From positions 14,635-54,911 of the forward strand of contig NZ_RDBI01000066.1 in NCBI RefSeq assembly GCF_008042125.1: a stretch of DNA of 40,277 bases, written 5' to 3'. Under the pieces are notes generated by a model. That model was given only the letters and a program-made list of their open reading frames with translations. It did not search any database and had not been told where the DNA came from. Made by a program: the position numbers and the translations under genes. Numbering within the stretch: position 1 is the stretch's first letter; each line of letters begins with the position of its first letter. Below are positions 17,263 to 24,690 of this stretch, piece after piece. The DNA comes from Streptomyces sp. MS191 (lineage in GTDB: Bacteria; Actinomycetota; Actinomycetes; Streptomycetales; Streptomycetaceae).

Positions 17263-17288
17263 GAAGTTAGTGATTGAGTACTAACTTC
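17263..17288. promoter_or_regulatory. TetR operator 1 (GAAGTTAGT-N8-ACTAACTTC)
   Basis: A perfect 9+9-bp inverted repeat (17263-17271 / 17280-17288) ends six bases before the regulator's first ATG. Its position implies autorepression, and the core recurs before the efflux gene. Confidence 0.8.
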
Positions 17289-17294
17289 AGATGC

Positions 17295-17864
17295 ATGGTC
17301 AGGATGAGCGCAGAGGAACGGCGCGAGAGCGTGATCCGCGCGGCGATGAGGGAGTTCGCCCGCGGTGGCTACTACGGCACCTCCACGGAGGCGATCGCCC
17401 GCCGCGTGGGCGTCTCGCAGCCGTACCTCTTCCGCCTCTTCCCCGGCAAGAAGGCGATCTTCCTGGCGGCGTCCGAGCGCTGCCTGGCGGACACCCGGCG
17501 GGTCTTCCAGGAGGCCGCCGAGGGGCTGACGGGGGAGGAGGCCCTGCACTCCATGGCCAACGCCTACACCCGGCTCATCGCCGAGCAGCCGGACCGGCTC
17601 CTGATGCAGATGCAGGTGTACGTCGCGGTGGCCGCCGCGGAGGAGGCCGGTGACCGCGAGTTCGGCGAGGCCGTCCGGGCCGGCTGGATGGAGCTCTGGG
17701 AGACCGTCCACCTGCCGCTCGGCGCGGACGTCAACGAGACCACGACCTTCCTGGCGTACGGCATGCTCGTGAACACCCTCGTCGCCATGGGGTTCCCGCC
17801 GGAGCACCGGGTCTGGGAGGGCTTCTACCCCTCGGCCCGACGTCTCGGCCGGCTGGAGAAGTGA
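17295..17864 (+). CDS. TetR-family repressor of the adjacent efflux pump
   Basis: The 189-residue regulator has an N-terminal helix-turn-helix (ESVIRAAMREFARGGYYGTS, then IARRVGVSQPYLFRLFPGK, about residues 15-60) and an all-helical ligand domain. Start is set at ATG 17295; ATG 17304 is an alternative. No ribosome-binding site precedes either, and the operator ends at 17288, so the mRNA is probably leaderless or nearly so. It precedes an MFS transporter whose upstream region carries the same operator core. The inducer is unknown, probably a drug-like compound. Confidence 0.88.
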   Translation: MVRMSAEERRESVIRAAMREFARGGYYGTSTEAIARRVGVSQPYLFRLFPGKKAIFLAASERCLADTRRVFQEAAEGLTGEEALHSMANAYTRLIAEQPDRLLMQMQVYVAVAAAEEAGDREFGEAVRAGWMELWETVHLPLGADVNETTTFLAYGMLVNTLVAMGFPPEHRVWEGFYPSARRLGRLEK

Positions 17865-17931
17865 AGTAGCGCACGCCCGGGCTCCGGCCCGGGGGTCGGC
17901 CGCCACGCGTCCGGGCCGACCTCTGCTCGTT

Positions 17932-17954
17932 GAAGTTAGTCATCAATAACTAAC
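17932..17954. promoter_or_regulatory. TetR operator 2 (GTTAGT-N8-ACTAAC) before the MFS gene
   Basis: GAAGTTAGT (17932-17940), eight bases, ACTAAC (17949-17954). This repeats operator 1 in sequence and spacing, except that the right arm lacks the final TTC. It lies 17 bases before the transporter start. Confidence 0.78.
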
Positions 17955-17971
17955 CCGAAGGGTGAGCAGCA

Positions 17972-19417
17972 ATGAACCAGCCCTCAGCCCGCCGCGGCTC
18001 CGCCGCCTGGGCCCTCGTGATCACCAGCGTCGCCGGATTCATGGCGGCCCTCGACAACCTCGTCGTCACCACCGCGCTGCCCTCCATCCGCGAGGACCTC
18101 GGCGGCGCCCTGCACGACCTGGAGTGGACGGTGAGCGCCTACACCCTCACCTTCGCCGTCCTGCTGATGTTCGGCGCGGCCCTCGGCGACCGGTTCGGCC
18201 GGCGAAGGCTCTTCCTCGCCGGACTCGCCGTCTTCACGGGCGCGTCCGCCGCCGCCGCGCTCGCCCCCGGCATCGACGCCCTCATCGCCGCCCGCGCCGT
18301 CCAGGGCGTCGGCGCCGCGATCATGATGCCGCTCACCCTCACGCTGCTCACCGCCGCCGTGCCGGCCGCCCGGCGCGGGATGGCGTACGGCATCTGGGGC
18401 GCCGTGAACGGCCTCGCCGTGGCCTCCGGGCCCCTCATCGGCGGCAGTCTCACCGAGCACGTCTCCTGGCAGTGGATCTTCTGGCTCAACGTGCCGCTCG
18501 GCCTTGCCCTGCTCCCGCTCGCCCGGCTCCGCCTCGCCGAGTCGTTCGGCACCGGCGCCCGGCTCGACGCCGTCGGCACCCTGCTCGCCAGCGGCGGCCT
18601 GTTCGGCATCGTCTACGGACTGATCCGCGGCCCGATCGACGGCTGGACCGGCGCCACCGTCCTCACCGGCCTGATCGCGGGCGGCGCGCTGCTCGCCGGC
18701 TTCGTCCACCACGGCATCCGCGCCAAGGCGCCCATGCTCCCGATGCGGCTCTTCCGCAGCCGGGCCTTCAGCGGGATCAACGCCGCGAGCCTGCTGATGT
18801 TCCTCGGCATGTTCGGCTCGATCTTCCTGCTCAGCCAGTACATGCAGGGCGTCCTCGGCTACTCGCCGACCGAGGCGGGGCTGCGGATGCTGCCCTGGAC
18901 CGGCATGCCGATGATCGTCGCCCCGATCGCGGGCTACCTCTCCGACCGGATCGGCGGCCGTCCCGTCGTCGCCGCCGGACTCGCCCTCCAGGCCCTCGGC
19001 CTCGCCTGGTTCGCCCTCGTCGTGACTCCCGACGTCTCGTACGCGGCCCAGCTCCCGGCCCTGATCGTCAGCGGCATCGGCATGGCCCTCTACTTCGCCC
19101 CCGCCGCCAACCTGGTCATGTCCAGCGTCCGGCCCTCCGAGCAGGGCATCGCCTCCGGCGCCAACAACGCCCTGCGCGAGGTCGGCGGCGCCCTCGGCGT
19201 CGCCGTGATGGCCTCGATCTTCGCCGCCCAGGGCGGGTACGGATCCGCCCGGCAGTTCGTGGACGGCCTGGAGCCCGCGCTGTGGGTCGGTGCCGGGATG
19301 GTCGCCCTCGGCGCGGTGGCGTCCCTCTTCATCCCCGGGCGCAAGGCGGGGGAGCGGCCGGACGCCAGCTCCGCCGAGGCCGCGGAGAGCGAGGAGCACC
19401 GGCTGATCCCCGCGTGA
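17972..19417 (+). CDS. DHA2-type MFS drug exporter (EmrB/QacA subfamily)
   Basis: The 481-residue transporter has about 14 membrane helices, the DHA2 layout of proton-driven multidrug exporters. Visible motifs are FMAALDNLVVTTALPSIRED (motif D1), GDRFGRRR (motif A, residues about 71-78), ARAVQGVGAAIMMP (motif B) and ASGPLIGG (motif C). The ATG at 17972 lies directly after operator 2 with GAAGGGTGAG as weak ribosome-binding site. It should be repressed by the adjacent TetR protein. The polar C-terminal tail is unremarkable. The substrate is unknown. Confidence 0.9.
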   Translation: MNQPSARRGSAAWALVITSVAGFMAALDNLVVTTALPSIREDLGGALHDLEWTVSAYTLTFAVLLMFGAALGDRFGRRRLFLAGLAVFTGASAAAALAPGIDALIAARAVQGVGAAIMMPLTLTLLTAAVPAARRGMAYGIWGAVNGLAVASGPLIGGSLTEHVSWQWIFWLNVPLGLALLPLARLRLAESFGTGARLDAVGTLLASGGLFGIVYGLIRGPIDGWTGATVLTGLIAGGALLAGFVHHGIRAKAPMLPMRLFRSRAFSGINAASLLMFLGMFGSIFLLSQYMQGVLGYSPTEAGLRMLPWTGMPMIVAPIAGYLSDRIGGRPVVAAGLALQALGLAWFALVVTPDVSYAAQLPALIVSGIGMALYFAPAANLVMSSVRPSEQGIASGANNALREVGGALGVAVMASIFAAQGGYGSARQFVDGLEPALWVGAGMVALGAVASLFIPGRKAGERPDASSAEAAESEEHRLIPA

Positions 19418-19463
19418 CCGGCGCACCCGGGCCGCGTGAGCGGCCCCTCCGGCCACGCCGGGA

Positions 19464-19491
19464 ACGGCCCCGCCCCGACCGGCGGGGCCGT
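19464..19491 (+). terminator. Terminator after the MFS gene
   Basis: A perfect 11-bp stem (ACGGCCCCGCC, 19464-19474, with 19481-19491) and six-base loop, without T tract. It lies just upstream of the murB -10 element. Confidence 0.82.
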
Positions 19492-19496
19492 CCCCG

Positions 19497-19502
19497 TACT
19501 CT
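19497..19502 (+). promoter_or_regulatory. Probable murB -10 element (TACTCT), leaderless start
   Basis: TACTCT at 19497-19502 places transcription start at about 19509-19510, the murB GTG itself. With no ribosome-binding site present, a leaderless mRNA is inferred. The -35 region would lie inside the terminator stem and is poor. Confidence 0.45.
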
Positions 19503-19509
19503 TGAGCCC

Positions 19510-20568
19510 GTGCAGGAACTCCACGACGCCCCCCTCGCCCCCCTGACCACCTTCCGGCTCGGCGGCCCCGCGAACCGCCTCGTCACGGCCACCACCGACG
19601 ACGAGGTGGTGGCCACCGTCCGCGCGGCGGACGCCGCCGGCACCCCGCTGCTGATCATCGGCGGCGGCTCCAACCTGGTCATCGGGGACAAGGGTTTCGA
19701 CGGCACCGCCCTGCGCATCGCCACCCGCGGCTTCGTCCTCGACGGGACGGAGCTGGAGCTGGCCGCGGGGGAGGTCTGGACGGATGCCGTGGCGCGCGCC
19801 GTCGAGGCCGGGCTCGCCGGGATCGAGTGCCTGGCCGGCATCCCCGGCTCGGCCGGCGCGACCCCGATCCAGAACGTCGGCGCCTACGGCCAGGACGTCT
19901 CCGCCACCCTCACCGAGGTCGTGGCGTACGACCGCCGCGCCGACGAGACGGTCACCCTCGACAACGCCGCGTGCTCCTTCTCCTACCGGCACAGCCGCTT
20001 CAAGGACGACCCGGACCGCTACGTCGTGCTGCGCGTCCGCTTCCGCCTGGAGGACGCCGGCGGGCAGTCGGCCCCGGTCAGGTACCCGGAGACCGCCCGC
20101 GCCCTCGGCGTCCGGGTCGGCGACCGCGTGCCGCTCGCGCACGCCCGGGAGACCGTCCTGGGGCTGCGGGCCGGCAAGGGCATGGTGCTGGACCCGGACG
20201 ACCACGACACGTGGTCCGCGGGCTCCTTCTTCACCAACCCGATCCTGACCGCCGCCGCGTTCGAGACCTTCCTCGCCCGGGTGGCCGAGCGGCTCGGCCC
20301 CGACGTGGCGCCGCCCGCCTTCCCCGCCGGCGACGACGGCCGGATCAAGACCTCGGCGGCCTGGCTGATCGACAAGGCCGGCTTCACCAAGGGGTACGGC
20401 TCCGGCCCGGCCCGCATCTCCGGCAAGCACACCCTCGCCCTCACCAACCGGGGCGAGGCCACCACCGAGGACCTCCTCGCGCTCGCCCGCGAGGTCGTCG
20501 CCGGGGTGCGGGACGCCTTCGGGATCACGCTGGTGAACGAGCCGGTGACGGTCGGCGTCAGCCTCTGA
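19510..20568 (+). CDS. murB: UDP-N-acetylenolpyruvoylglucosamine reductase
   Basis: The 352-residue FAD enzyme reduces enolpyruvyl-UDP-GlcNAc to UDP-MurNAc with NADPH, the second committed step of peptidoglycan synthesis. FAD-domain marks are TTFRLGGPANRLV, LIIGGGSNLVI and CLAGIPGSAGATPIQNVGAY. SFSYRHSRFKD and SAGSFFTNP (catalytic Ser segment) follow. The YRHSRF stretch with the Tyr insertion is typical of type I MurB. The GTG at 19510 is the first sensible start and lacks a ribosome-binding site. Streptomyces synteny (murB near adenosine deaminase and aspC) agrees. Confidence 0.96.
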   Translation: MQELHDAPLAPLTTFRLGGPANRLVTATTDDEVVATVRAADAAGTPLLIIGGGSNLVIGDKGFDGTALRIATRGFVLDGTELELAAGEVWTDAVARAVEAGLAGIECLAGIPGSAGATPIQNVGAYGQDVSATLTEVVAYDRRADETVTLDNAACSFSYRHSRFKDDPDRYVVLRVRFRLEDAGGQSAPVRYPETARALGVRVGDRVPLAHARETVLGLRAGKGMVLDPDDHDTWSAGSFFTNPILTAAAFETFLARVAERLGPDVAPPAFPAGDDGRIKTSAAWLIDKAGFTKGYGSGPARISGKHTLALTNRGEATTEDLLALAREVVAGVRDAFGITLVNEPVTVGVSL

Positions 20569-20588
20569 GACCCCCCGGCCCGCGGCGG

Positions 20589-20611
20589 CCGGACCGCCGG
20601 ACCCGGTCCGG
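20589..20611 (+). terminator. Possible terminator after murB
   Basis: CCGGACC (20589-20595) pairs with GGTCCGG (20605-20611) around a nine-base loop, 20 nt after the murB stop. There is no T tract and the stem is short. Confidence 0.4.
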
Positions 20612-20621
20612 GGAATCCGGT

Positions 20622-20648
20622 GGAACCCGCCGCGCTCCCCAGGTCGTC
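20622..20648 (+). promoter_or_regulatory. Possible ECF-type promoter (GGAAC ... CGTC)
   Basis: GGAAC at 20622-20626 and CGTC at 20645-20648 are separated by 18 nt, one or two more than the usual 16-17 for ECF promoters. The position, about 55 nt before an ECF sigma gene, would suit autoregulation. This is a weak match. Confidence 0.3.
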
Positions 20649-20703
20649 GAGTGGGTGACAGGCTCCCGGGACGCGGGGACCGCACGCCCGGCGAGGGGGA
20701 TCG

Positions 20704-21222
20704 GTGGAGGGAACCGGCCCGCCCGACTTCGCGCAGTTCGCGGAGTCGGCCTACGCCTCGCTGCTGCGCACCGCGCGGCTGCTGACCGGCGACCCGCACG
20801 CCGCCGAGGACCTCGTCCAGGCCGCGCTGGTCAAGGTCTACCTGCGCTGGGGCGGCTCGGCCGCCTGGGACTCGCCCCAGGCGTACACCCGCAGGGTCGT
20901 CGTCAACCTCTACGCGACCTGGCGCCGCCGCCGCTGGCACACCGAGGTCGTCCGCCCCGCGAGCGACACCGCCCCCGACGGTCACGACATGGCCGGGGGC
21001 GCCGACGCGCGCCTCGAACTGGCCCGCGCGCTGACCGTCCTGCCCCGTGCCCAGCGTGCCGTGGTGGTGCTGCGCTTCTACGAGGACCTGTCCGTGGAAC
21101 AGACGGCCGAGCTGCTCGGCTGCTCGCCCGGCACGGTCAAGAGCCGTACGAACCGGGCCCTGGAGCGGCTGCGTGCCACGGGCGCGCTGGCCGGTTACGC
21201 CGGAACGGGAAGGGGCGCGTGA
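20704..21222 (+). CDS. ECF sigma factor (SigE-like family of Streptomyces)
   Basis: The 172-residue protein has sigma region 2 (YASLLRTARLLTGDPHAAED, then LVKVYLRW; about residues 16-60) and region 4 with a helix-turn-helix (LPRAQRAVVVLRFYEDLSVE, LLGCSPGTVKSRTNRALERL; about 113-160). Region 3 is absent, as in ECF factors. It resembles the Streptomyces 'SigE-family' factors that lie beside a single-pass membrane protein, which is the case here: the TGA overlaps the next ATG. The GTG start has AGGGGG upstream. No zinc-type anti-sigma (HxxxCxxC) is encoded nearby. Confidence 0.9.
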   Translation: MEGTGPPDFAQFAESAYASLLRTARLLTGDPHAAEDLVQAALVKVYLRWGGSAAWDSPQAYTRRVVVNLYATWRRRRWHTEVVRPASDTAPDGHDMAGGADARLELARALTVLPRAQRAVVVLRFYEDLSVEQTAELLGCSPGTVKSRTNRALERLRATGALAGYAGTGRGA

Positions 21223-22142
21223 TGGCCGGGACACCCGAGGAGGAACCGCTCAGGCGCGGACTGCGCGACCTGGCGGGCGCCGGGCCGCTCGACGCCGGGC
21301 CGGCGCCTGTCGCCACCGTCGTGGCCCGCGGTCGCCGGATCCGCCGGCTGCGGCGCTCGCTGGCGGTGGGGACGGCGACCCTGCTGGTCGCCGGCGGCGT
21401 CACCCTCGGGGCGCGCTGGAGCGGCCCGGAGGCGGACACGCCGCCTGCCGGTCCCACCACCGCGACGCCCCCGCCGGTACAGCCCTTCGTCGGGAAGTAC
21501 CCGCCCCAGCCGCCGTCCGGCCCCGGCGACCCGCTGGACGGCGGGCCCACCCGGCCGCGGGAGAACGTGCGCTACCGCTACGACCTGTCCACCGTGTGCG
21601 CCCTGCGGTACGCCGTCTTCGGCGGCCGAGTGTGGGAGCGCGCCGACGGCGGCGGAACGTCCGCCGGGGACGGGGCGACGGACCGGGTGCGCGGCTACAT
21701 GAGCTGGACCGACGGCCGCTTCGACCGGGCCGAGCGGGACACGGCCGTCTTCGAGACGGACGACCGGCCGCCCCTCACCTTCCGCCCGCTGACCGGGGGG
21801 CCGCCCGCGTGTCTGGACCGGGAGCCCCGGCGGCGCCACGGGGACGCGCCCGCCGCGACGCTCGGCCCGGACCGCCCGAGCCCGGGGCGGCGGTACGTCT
21901 ACGACATGCCCAAGGAGTGCGCCCTGCGCTACGCGGTCTTCGGCGGCCGGCTCTGGCGGGCCGAGGGCGACGAGGCGTCGCACACGGCGATCGACTGGGT
22001 GGACGACCTGCCCCTGGCCGCCCACATGACCCTGACCTCGCCGTCGACCGCGGTCCTGGAGTGGCCGAGCCTGCCGGGGCAGGCGCCGAGGACGACCACG
22101 TACCGGCCGGCGGCGGGACCCGGCACCGACTGCGCCCGATGA
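21222..22142 (+). CDS. Single-pass membrane protein with a duplicated extracytoplasmic domain; sigma-factor partner
   Basis: The 306-residue protein has a cytoplasmic N-terminus of about 45 residues rich in Arg (RGRRIRRLRR), one membrane helix (about 46-64), a Pro/Thr linker and an external region. Two repeats follow: RYRYDLSTVCALRYAVFGGR near residue 118 and RYVYDMPKECALRYAVFGGR near residue 225, each followed by about 70 residues ending in a Tyr/Phe-Arg-Pro strand and a late Cys. The paired Cys could form disulfides. Translational coupling (ATG 21222 inside the sigma stop) suggests it controls the sigma factor. I do not recognise the repeated domain. Confidence 0.75.
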   Translation: MAGTPEEEPLRRGLRDLAGAGPLDAGPAPVATVVARGRRIRRLRRSLAVGTATLLVAGGVTLGARWSGPEADTPPAGPTTATPPPVQPFVGKYPPQPPSGPGDPLDGGPTRPRENVRYRYDLSTVCALRYAVFGGRVWERADGGGTSAGDGATDRVRGYMSWTDGRFDRAERDTAVFETDDRPPLTFRPLTGGPPACLDREPRRRHGDAPAATLGPDRPSPGRRYVYDMPKECALRYAVFGGRLWRAEGDEASHTAIDWVDDLPLAAHMTLTSPSTAVLEWPSLPGQAPRTTTYRPAAGPGTDCAR

Positions 22143-22173
22143 CGCCGCTCGTGGGCCCGCGCCCGCCCCGGGC

Positions 22174-22806
22174 TCAATAGGCGACCCCCACGCCCTGCCG
22201 CACCGTCGCCGGGTCGCCGATCATCGCCAGCATCGCGTGGGCCACGTCCGCCCGCGCGAGGGAGCGGCCCCGGCCGGGGGTGCCGCCGACGACCGAGCGG
22301 TACCTGCCGGAGAGCGGCCCGTCCGTCAGCCGTGGCGGGCGTACGGCCGTCCAGTCCGTGTCGCCGGCCGCCAGCTCGTCCTCCATCACCCGCAGATCGG
22401 CGTACACGTCCTTGAGGGCGGCGTTGACGAGCGCGAGCAAGGCCCGGTCGAGGACGCCCTGGTCCGCGGGGACCGGGCCGAGCGGCGCGGCGCTGACCAC
22501 CAGCAGACGCCGGACCCCCTCCGCGTGCATGGCCGCCCGTACCGAGCGGGTCAGCCGGGCGGCGACCCCGGCGTCCGCGCGGCTGCGGGCGCCGAGCCCG
22601 GAGAGCACCGCGTCCCGGCCGGCGACCGCGGCCCGCAGCGCCTCGGGGTCCGCCAGATCGGACCGGAACACCTCCGGGCCGGGGCCGTCGAACGTGAGCC
22701 GCGCCGGGTTGCGGACGACCGCCGTCACCTCGTGCCCGGCGGCCAGTGCCTGCCGGACGATCTCGCGGCCGATGCCGCCGGTCGCGCCGAAGACGGTGAG
22801 CCTCAT
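22174..22806 (-). CDS. NAD(P)H-binding SDR-family protein
   Basis: The 210-residue protein begins MRLTVFGATGGIGREIVRQA, a GxxGxxG Rossmann motif, followed by AGHEVTAVVRNPARL, RRLLVVSAAPLG and DWTAVRPPRLTDGP. This is the NmrA/flavin-reductase-like atypical SDR type. Start ATG 22806 has AGGAGGGTG upstream; a GTG 36 bases earlier is in frame but lies in the operator region. It is divergent from a TetR gene across a 88-nt gap holding a palindrome, so it is probably the regulator's target. Substrate unknown. Confidence 0.87.
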   Translation of the reverse strand: MRLTVFGATGGIGREIVRQALAAGHEVTAVVRNPARLTFDGPGPEVFRSDLADPEALRAAVAGRDAVLSGLGARSRADAGVAARLTRSVRAAMHAEGVRRLLVVSAAPLGPVPADQGVLDRALLALVNAALKDVYADLRVMEDELAAGDTDWTAVRPPRLTDGPLSGRYRSVVGGTPGRGRSLARADVAHAMLAMIGDPATVRQGVGVAY

Positions 22807-22835
22807 GTCGCACCCTCCTGGGGTGGGTAAGTATT

Positions 22836-22856
22836 CACTCACCCTTAGAGTGAGTG
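22836..22856. promoter_or_regulatory. Operator palindrome between SDR and TetR genes
   Basis: CACTCAC-N7-GTGAGTG (22836-22842 / 22850-22856) is exact. A second overlapping pair, GTGAG (22850-22854) and CTCAC (22861-22865), extends the region. The centre of the divergent gap is the expected place for a TetR dimer to control both genes. Confidence 0.72.
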
Positions 22857-22894
22857 TGCGCTCACCCCCTCGTCAAGCGTGCTCCGGAGGACGC

Positions 22895-23497
22895 ATGGAC
22901 CAGAAGCCGACCCGGGTACGGATCATCGACGCGGCCCGCCTGCTCATGCGGACGGCCGGCCTGGCCCGCACCACCACCAAGGAGATCGCCAAGGCCGCCG
23001 GCTGCTCGGAGGCCGCGCTCTACAAGTACTTCACGAGCAAGGAGGAGCTGTTCGTGACCGTGCTGAACGAGCGGCTGCCCGGACTCGGCAGCCTCCTCGG
23101 CACGCTCGCCGCCGACCCCGGCGGACGCTCCGTCGAGGAGAACCTCACGGAGGTGGCCCGCCAGGCCGCGCTCTTCTACGAGCAGACCTTCCCGATGGCC
23201 GCCTCCCTCTACGCCGAGCCCCAGCTCAGGCGCCGCCACGAAGAGGCCATGCGCGAACTGGGCGTCGGCCCCCACAAGCCGATCGAGGGACTCGCGGACT
23301 ACCTCCGCGCCGAGCAGCGGCTCGGACGGGTCGCCCCGGACGCCGACCCCCACGCCGCCGCGTCCCTGCTGCTCGGGGCCTGCGTGCAGCGGGCCTTCGC
23401 CTACGAGATGACCGAGGACCGCAGGCCCCCGACCTCGCTGGACGCGTTCGCCGCGGGCCTCGCCCGCACGCTCACGGCCGGGATCGCCGCCGCGTAG
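22895..23497 (+). CDS. TetR-family regulator
   Basis: The 200-residue protein has an N-terminal TetR DNA-binding domain: RVRIIDAARLLMRTAGLART, then EIAKAAGCSEAALYKYFTSK and EELFVTVLNERLP (about residues 7-58). The remainder is helical with LFYEQTFPMAASLYAEPQLR, the TetR_C11-like type. ATG 22895 has CGGAGGA upstream. It is divergent from the SDR gene and faces the palindrome at 22836-22856. It is unrelated in operator sequence to the TetR at 17295. The ligand is unknown. Confidence 0.9.
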   Translation: MDQKPTRVRIIDAARLLMRTAGLARTTTKEIAKAAGCSEAALYKYFTSKEELFVTVLNERLPGLGSLLGTLAADPGGRSVEENLTEVARQAALFYEQTFPMAASLYAEPQLRRRHEEAMRELGVGPHKPIEGLADYLRAEQRLGRVAPDADPHAAASLLLGACVQRAFAYEMTEDRRPPTSLDAFAAGLARTLTAGIAAA

Positions 23498-23518
23498 GGC
23501 CCGATCGCGCCCCCGCGG

Positions 23519-24562
23519 TCAGGCCGCCGGGACCGCCAGCCAGTCGTCGATGCCGGCCAGCAGCTTGTTCCGGACGTCCTCCGGAGCCGCCGAACCGCGC
23601 ACCGACTGGCGGGCCAGCTCGGCCAGTTCGGCGTCCGTGAAGGCGTGGTGCCGGCGGGCGATCTCGTACTGGGCCGCCAGCCGCGAGCCGAAGAGCAGCG
23701 GGTCGTCCGCGCCCAGGGCCATCGGCACCCCGGCCTCGAAGAGCGTCCGCAGGGGGACGTCCTCGGGCTTCTCGTACACGCCGAGGGCCACGTTCGACGC
23801 CGGGCAGACCTCGCAGGTCACGCCCCGCTCGGCCAGCTTGCGCAGCACCCGGGGGTCCTCCGCCGCCCGCACCCCGTGCCCCACCCTCGACGCCCGCAGA
23901 TCGTCCAGGCAGTCCCGGACCGACGCCGGACCGGTCAGCTCACCGCCGTGCGGCGCGGCCAGCAGCCCGCCCTCCCGCGCGATCGCGAAGGCGCGGTCGA
24001 AATCGCGGGCCATGCCCCGGCGCTCGTCGTTGGACAGCCCGAAGCCGACCACGCCCCGGTCCGCGTACCGCACCGCGAGCCGCGCCAGGGTCCTGGCCTC
24101 CAGGGGGTGCTTCATCCGGTTCGCCGCGACCAGCACCCGCATGCCGAGGCCGGTCTCGCGCGCCGCCTCGTCGACGGCGTCCAGGATGATCTCCATGGCC
24201 GGGATCAGCCCGCCGAGCAGGGGTGCGTACGAGGTCGGGTCGACCTGGATCTCCAGCCACCCCGAGCCGTCCCGCACGTCCTCCTGGGCCGCCTCGCGGA
24301 CCAGGCGCCGGATGTCCTCGGGCTCCCGCAGGCAGGACCGGGCGAGATCGTAGAGCCGCTGGAAGCGGAACCAGCCGCGCTCGTCGGTCGCCCGCAGCTT
24401 GGGCGGGGTGCCGCTGCTCAGCGCCTCGGGCAGGTGCACGCCGTACTTGTCGGCGAGCTCGATGAGCGTCGTGGGTCGCATCGAGCCGGTGAAGTGCAGA
24501 TGCAGATGGGCCTTGGGCAGCAGGTTGATGTCACGGGAAGGGTGCTCGGAAACGTGCTCCAT
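23519..24562 (-). CDS. add: Adenosine deaminase-family hydrolase
   Basis: The 347-residue amidohydrolase is expected to deaminate adenosine to inosine in purine salvage. Zinc ligands are in LPKAHLHLHFTGS (His21, His23), VGHGVRA, and the late Asp pair in MALGADDPLLF. CPASN and FGLSNDERR match family blocks. The usual Asp/Glu after the first HxH (HLHLEGS or HLHLDGA) is Thr here (HFTGS), a subfamily trait I believe common in Streptomyces. Start is ATG 24562; a GTG 18 bases upstream is possible. No ribosome-binding site is seen. The aspC terminator lies just upstream. Confidence 0.85.
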   Translation of the reverse strand: MEHVSEHPSRDINLLPKAHLHLHFTGSMRPTTLIELADKYGVHLPEALSSGTPPKLRATDERGWFRFQRLYDLARSCLREPEDIRRLVREAAQEDVRDGSGWLEIQVDPTSYAPLLGGLIPAMEIILDAVDEAARETGLGMRVLVAANRMKHPLEARTLARLAVRYADRGVVGFGLSNDERRGMARDFDRAFAIAREGGLLAAPHGGELTGPASVRDCLDDLRASRVGHGVRAAEDPRVLRKLAERGVTCEVCPASNVALGVYEKPEDVPLRTLFEAGVPMALGADDPLLFGSRLAAQYEIARRHHAFTDAELAELARQSVRGSAAPEDVRNKLLAGIDDWLAVPAA

Positions 24563-24632
24563 TGAAGGATCTTGCCGCACTCGAATGGACGAATACAGCC
24601 CCTTTCCCCGATCGGGACCTTGCTCGAACGTG

Positions 24633-24670
24633 AAAACGGGCCCCCGGTTCCAGGGAACCGGGGGCCCGTT
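24633..24670 (-). terminator. Strong intrinsic terminator of aspC
   Basis: A perfect 17-bp stem (24635-24651 with 24654-24670, AACGGGCCCCCGGTTCC and complement) with a minimal loop. On the minus strand it continues in TTTTC. It closes the aminotransferase gene and precedes the adenosine deaminase start by about 70 nt. Confidence 0.92.
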
Positions 24671-24690
24671 CGCACGTGGCGGGAAGCGCG

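Noticed and set aside
21180-21260. Zinc-type anti-sigma motif in the sigma-factor partner
   Set aside because: No HxxxCxxC is present in the N-terminal region; any anti-sigma role must rest on context only.
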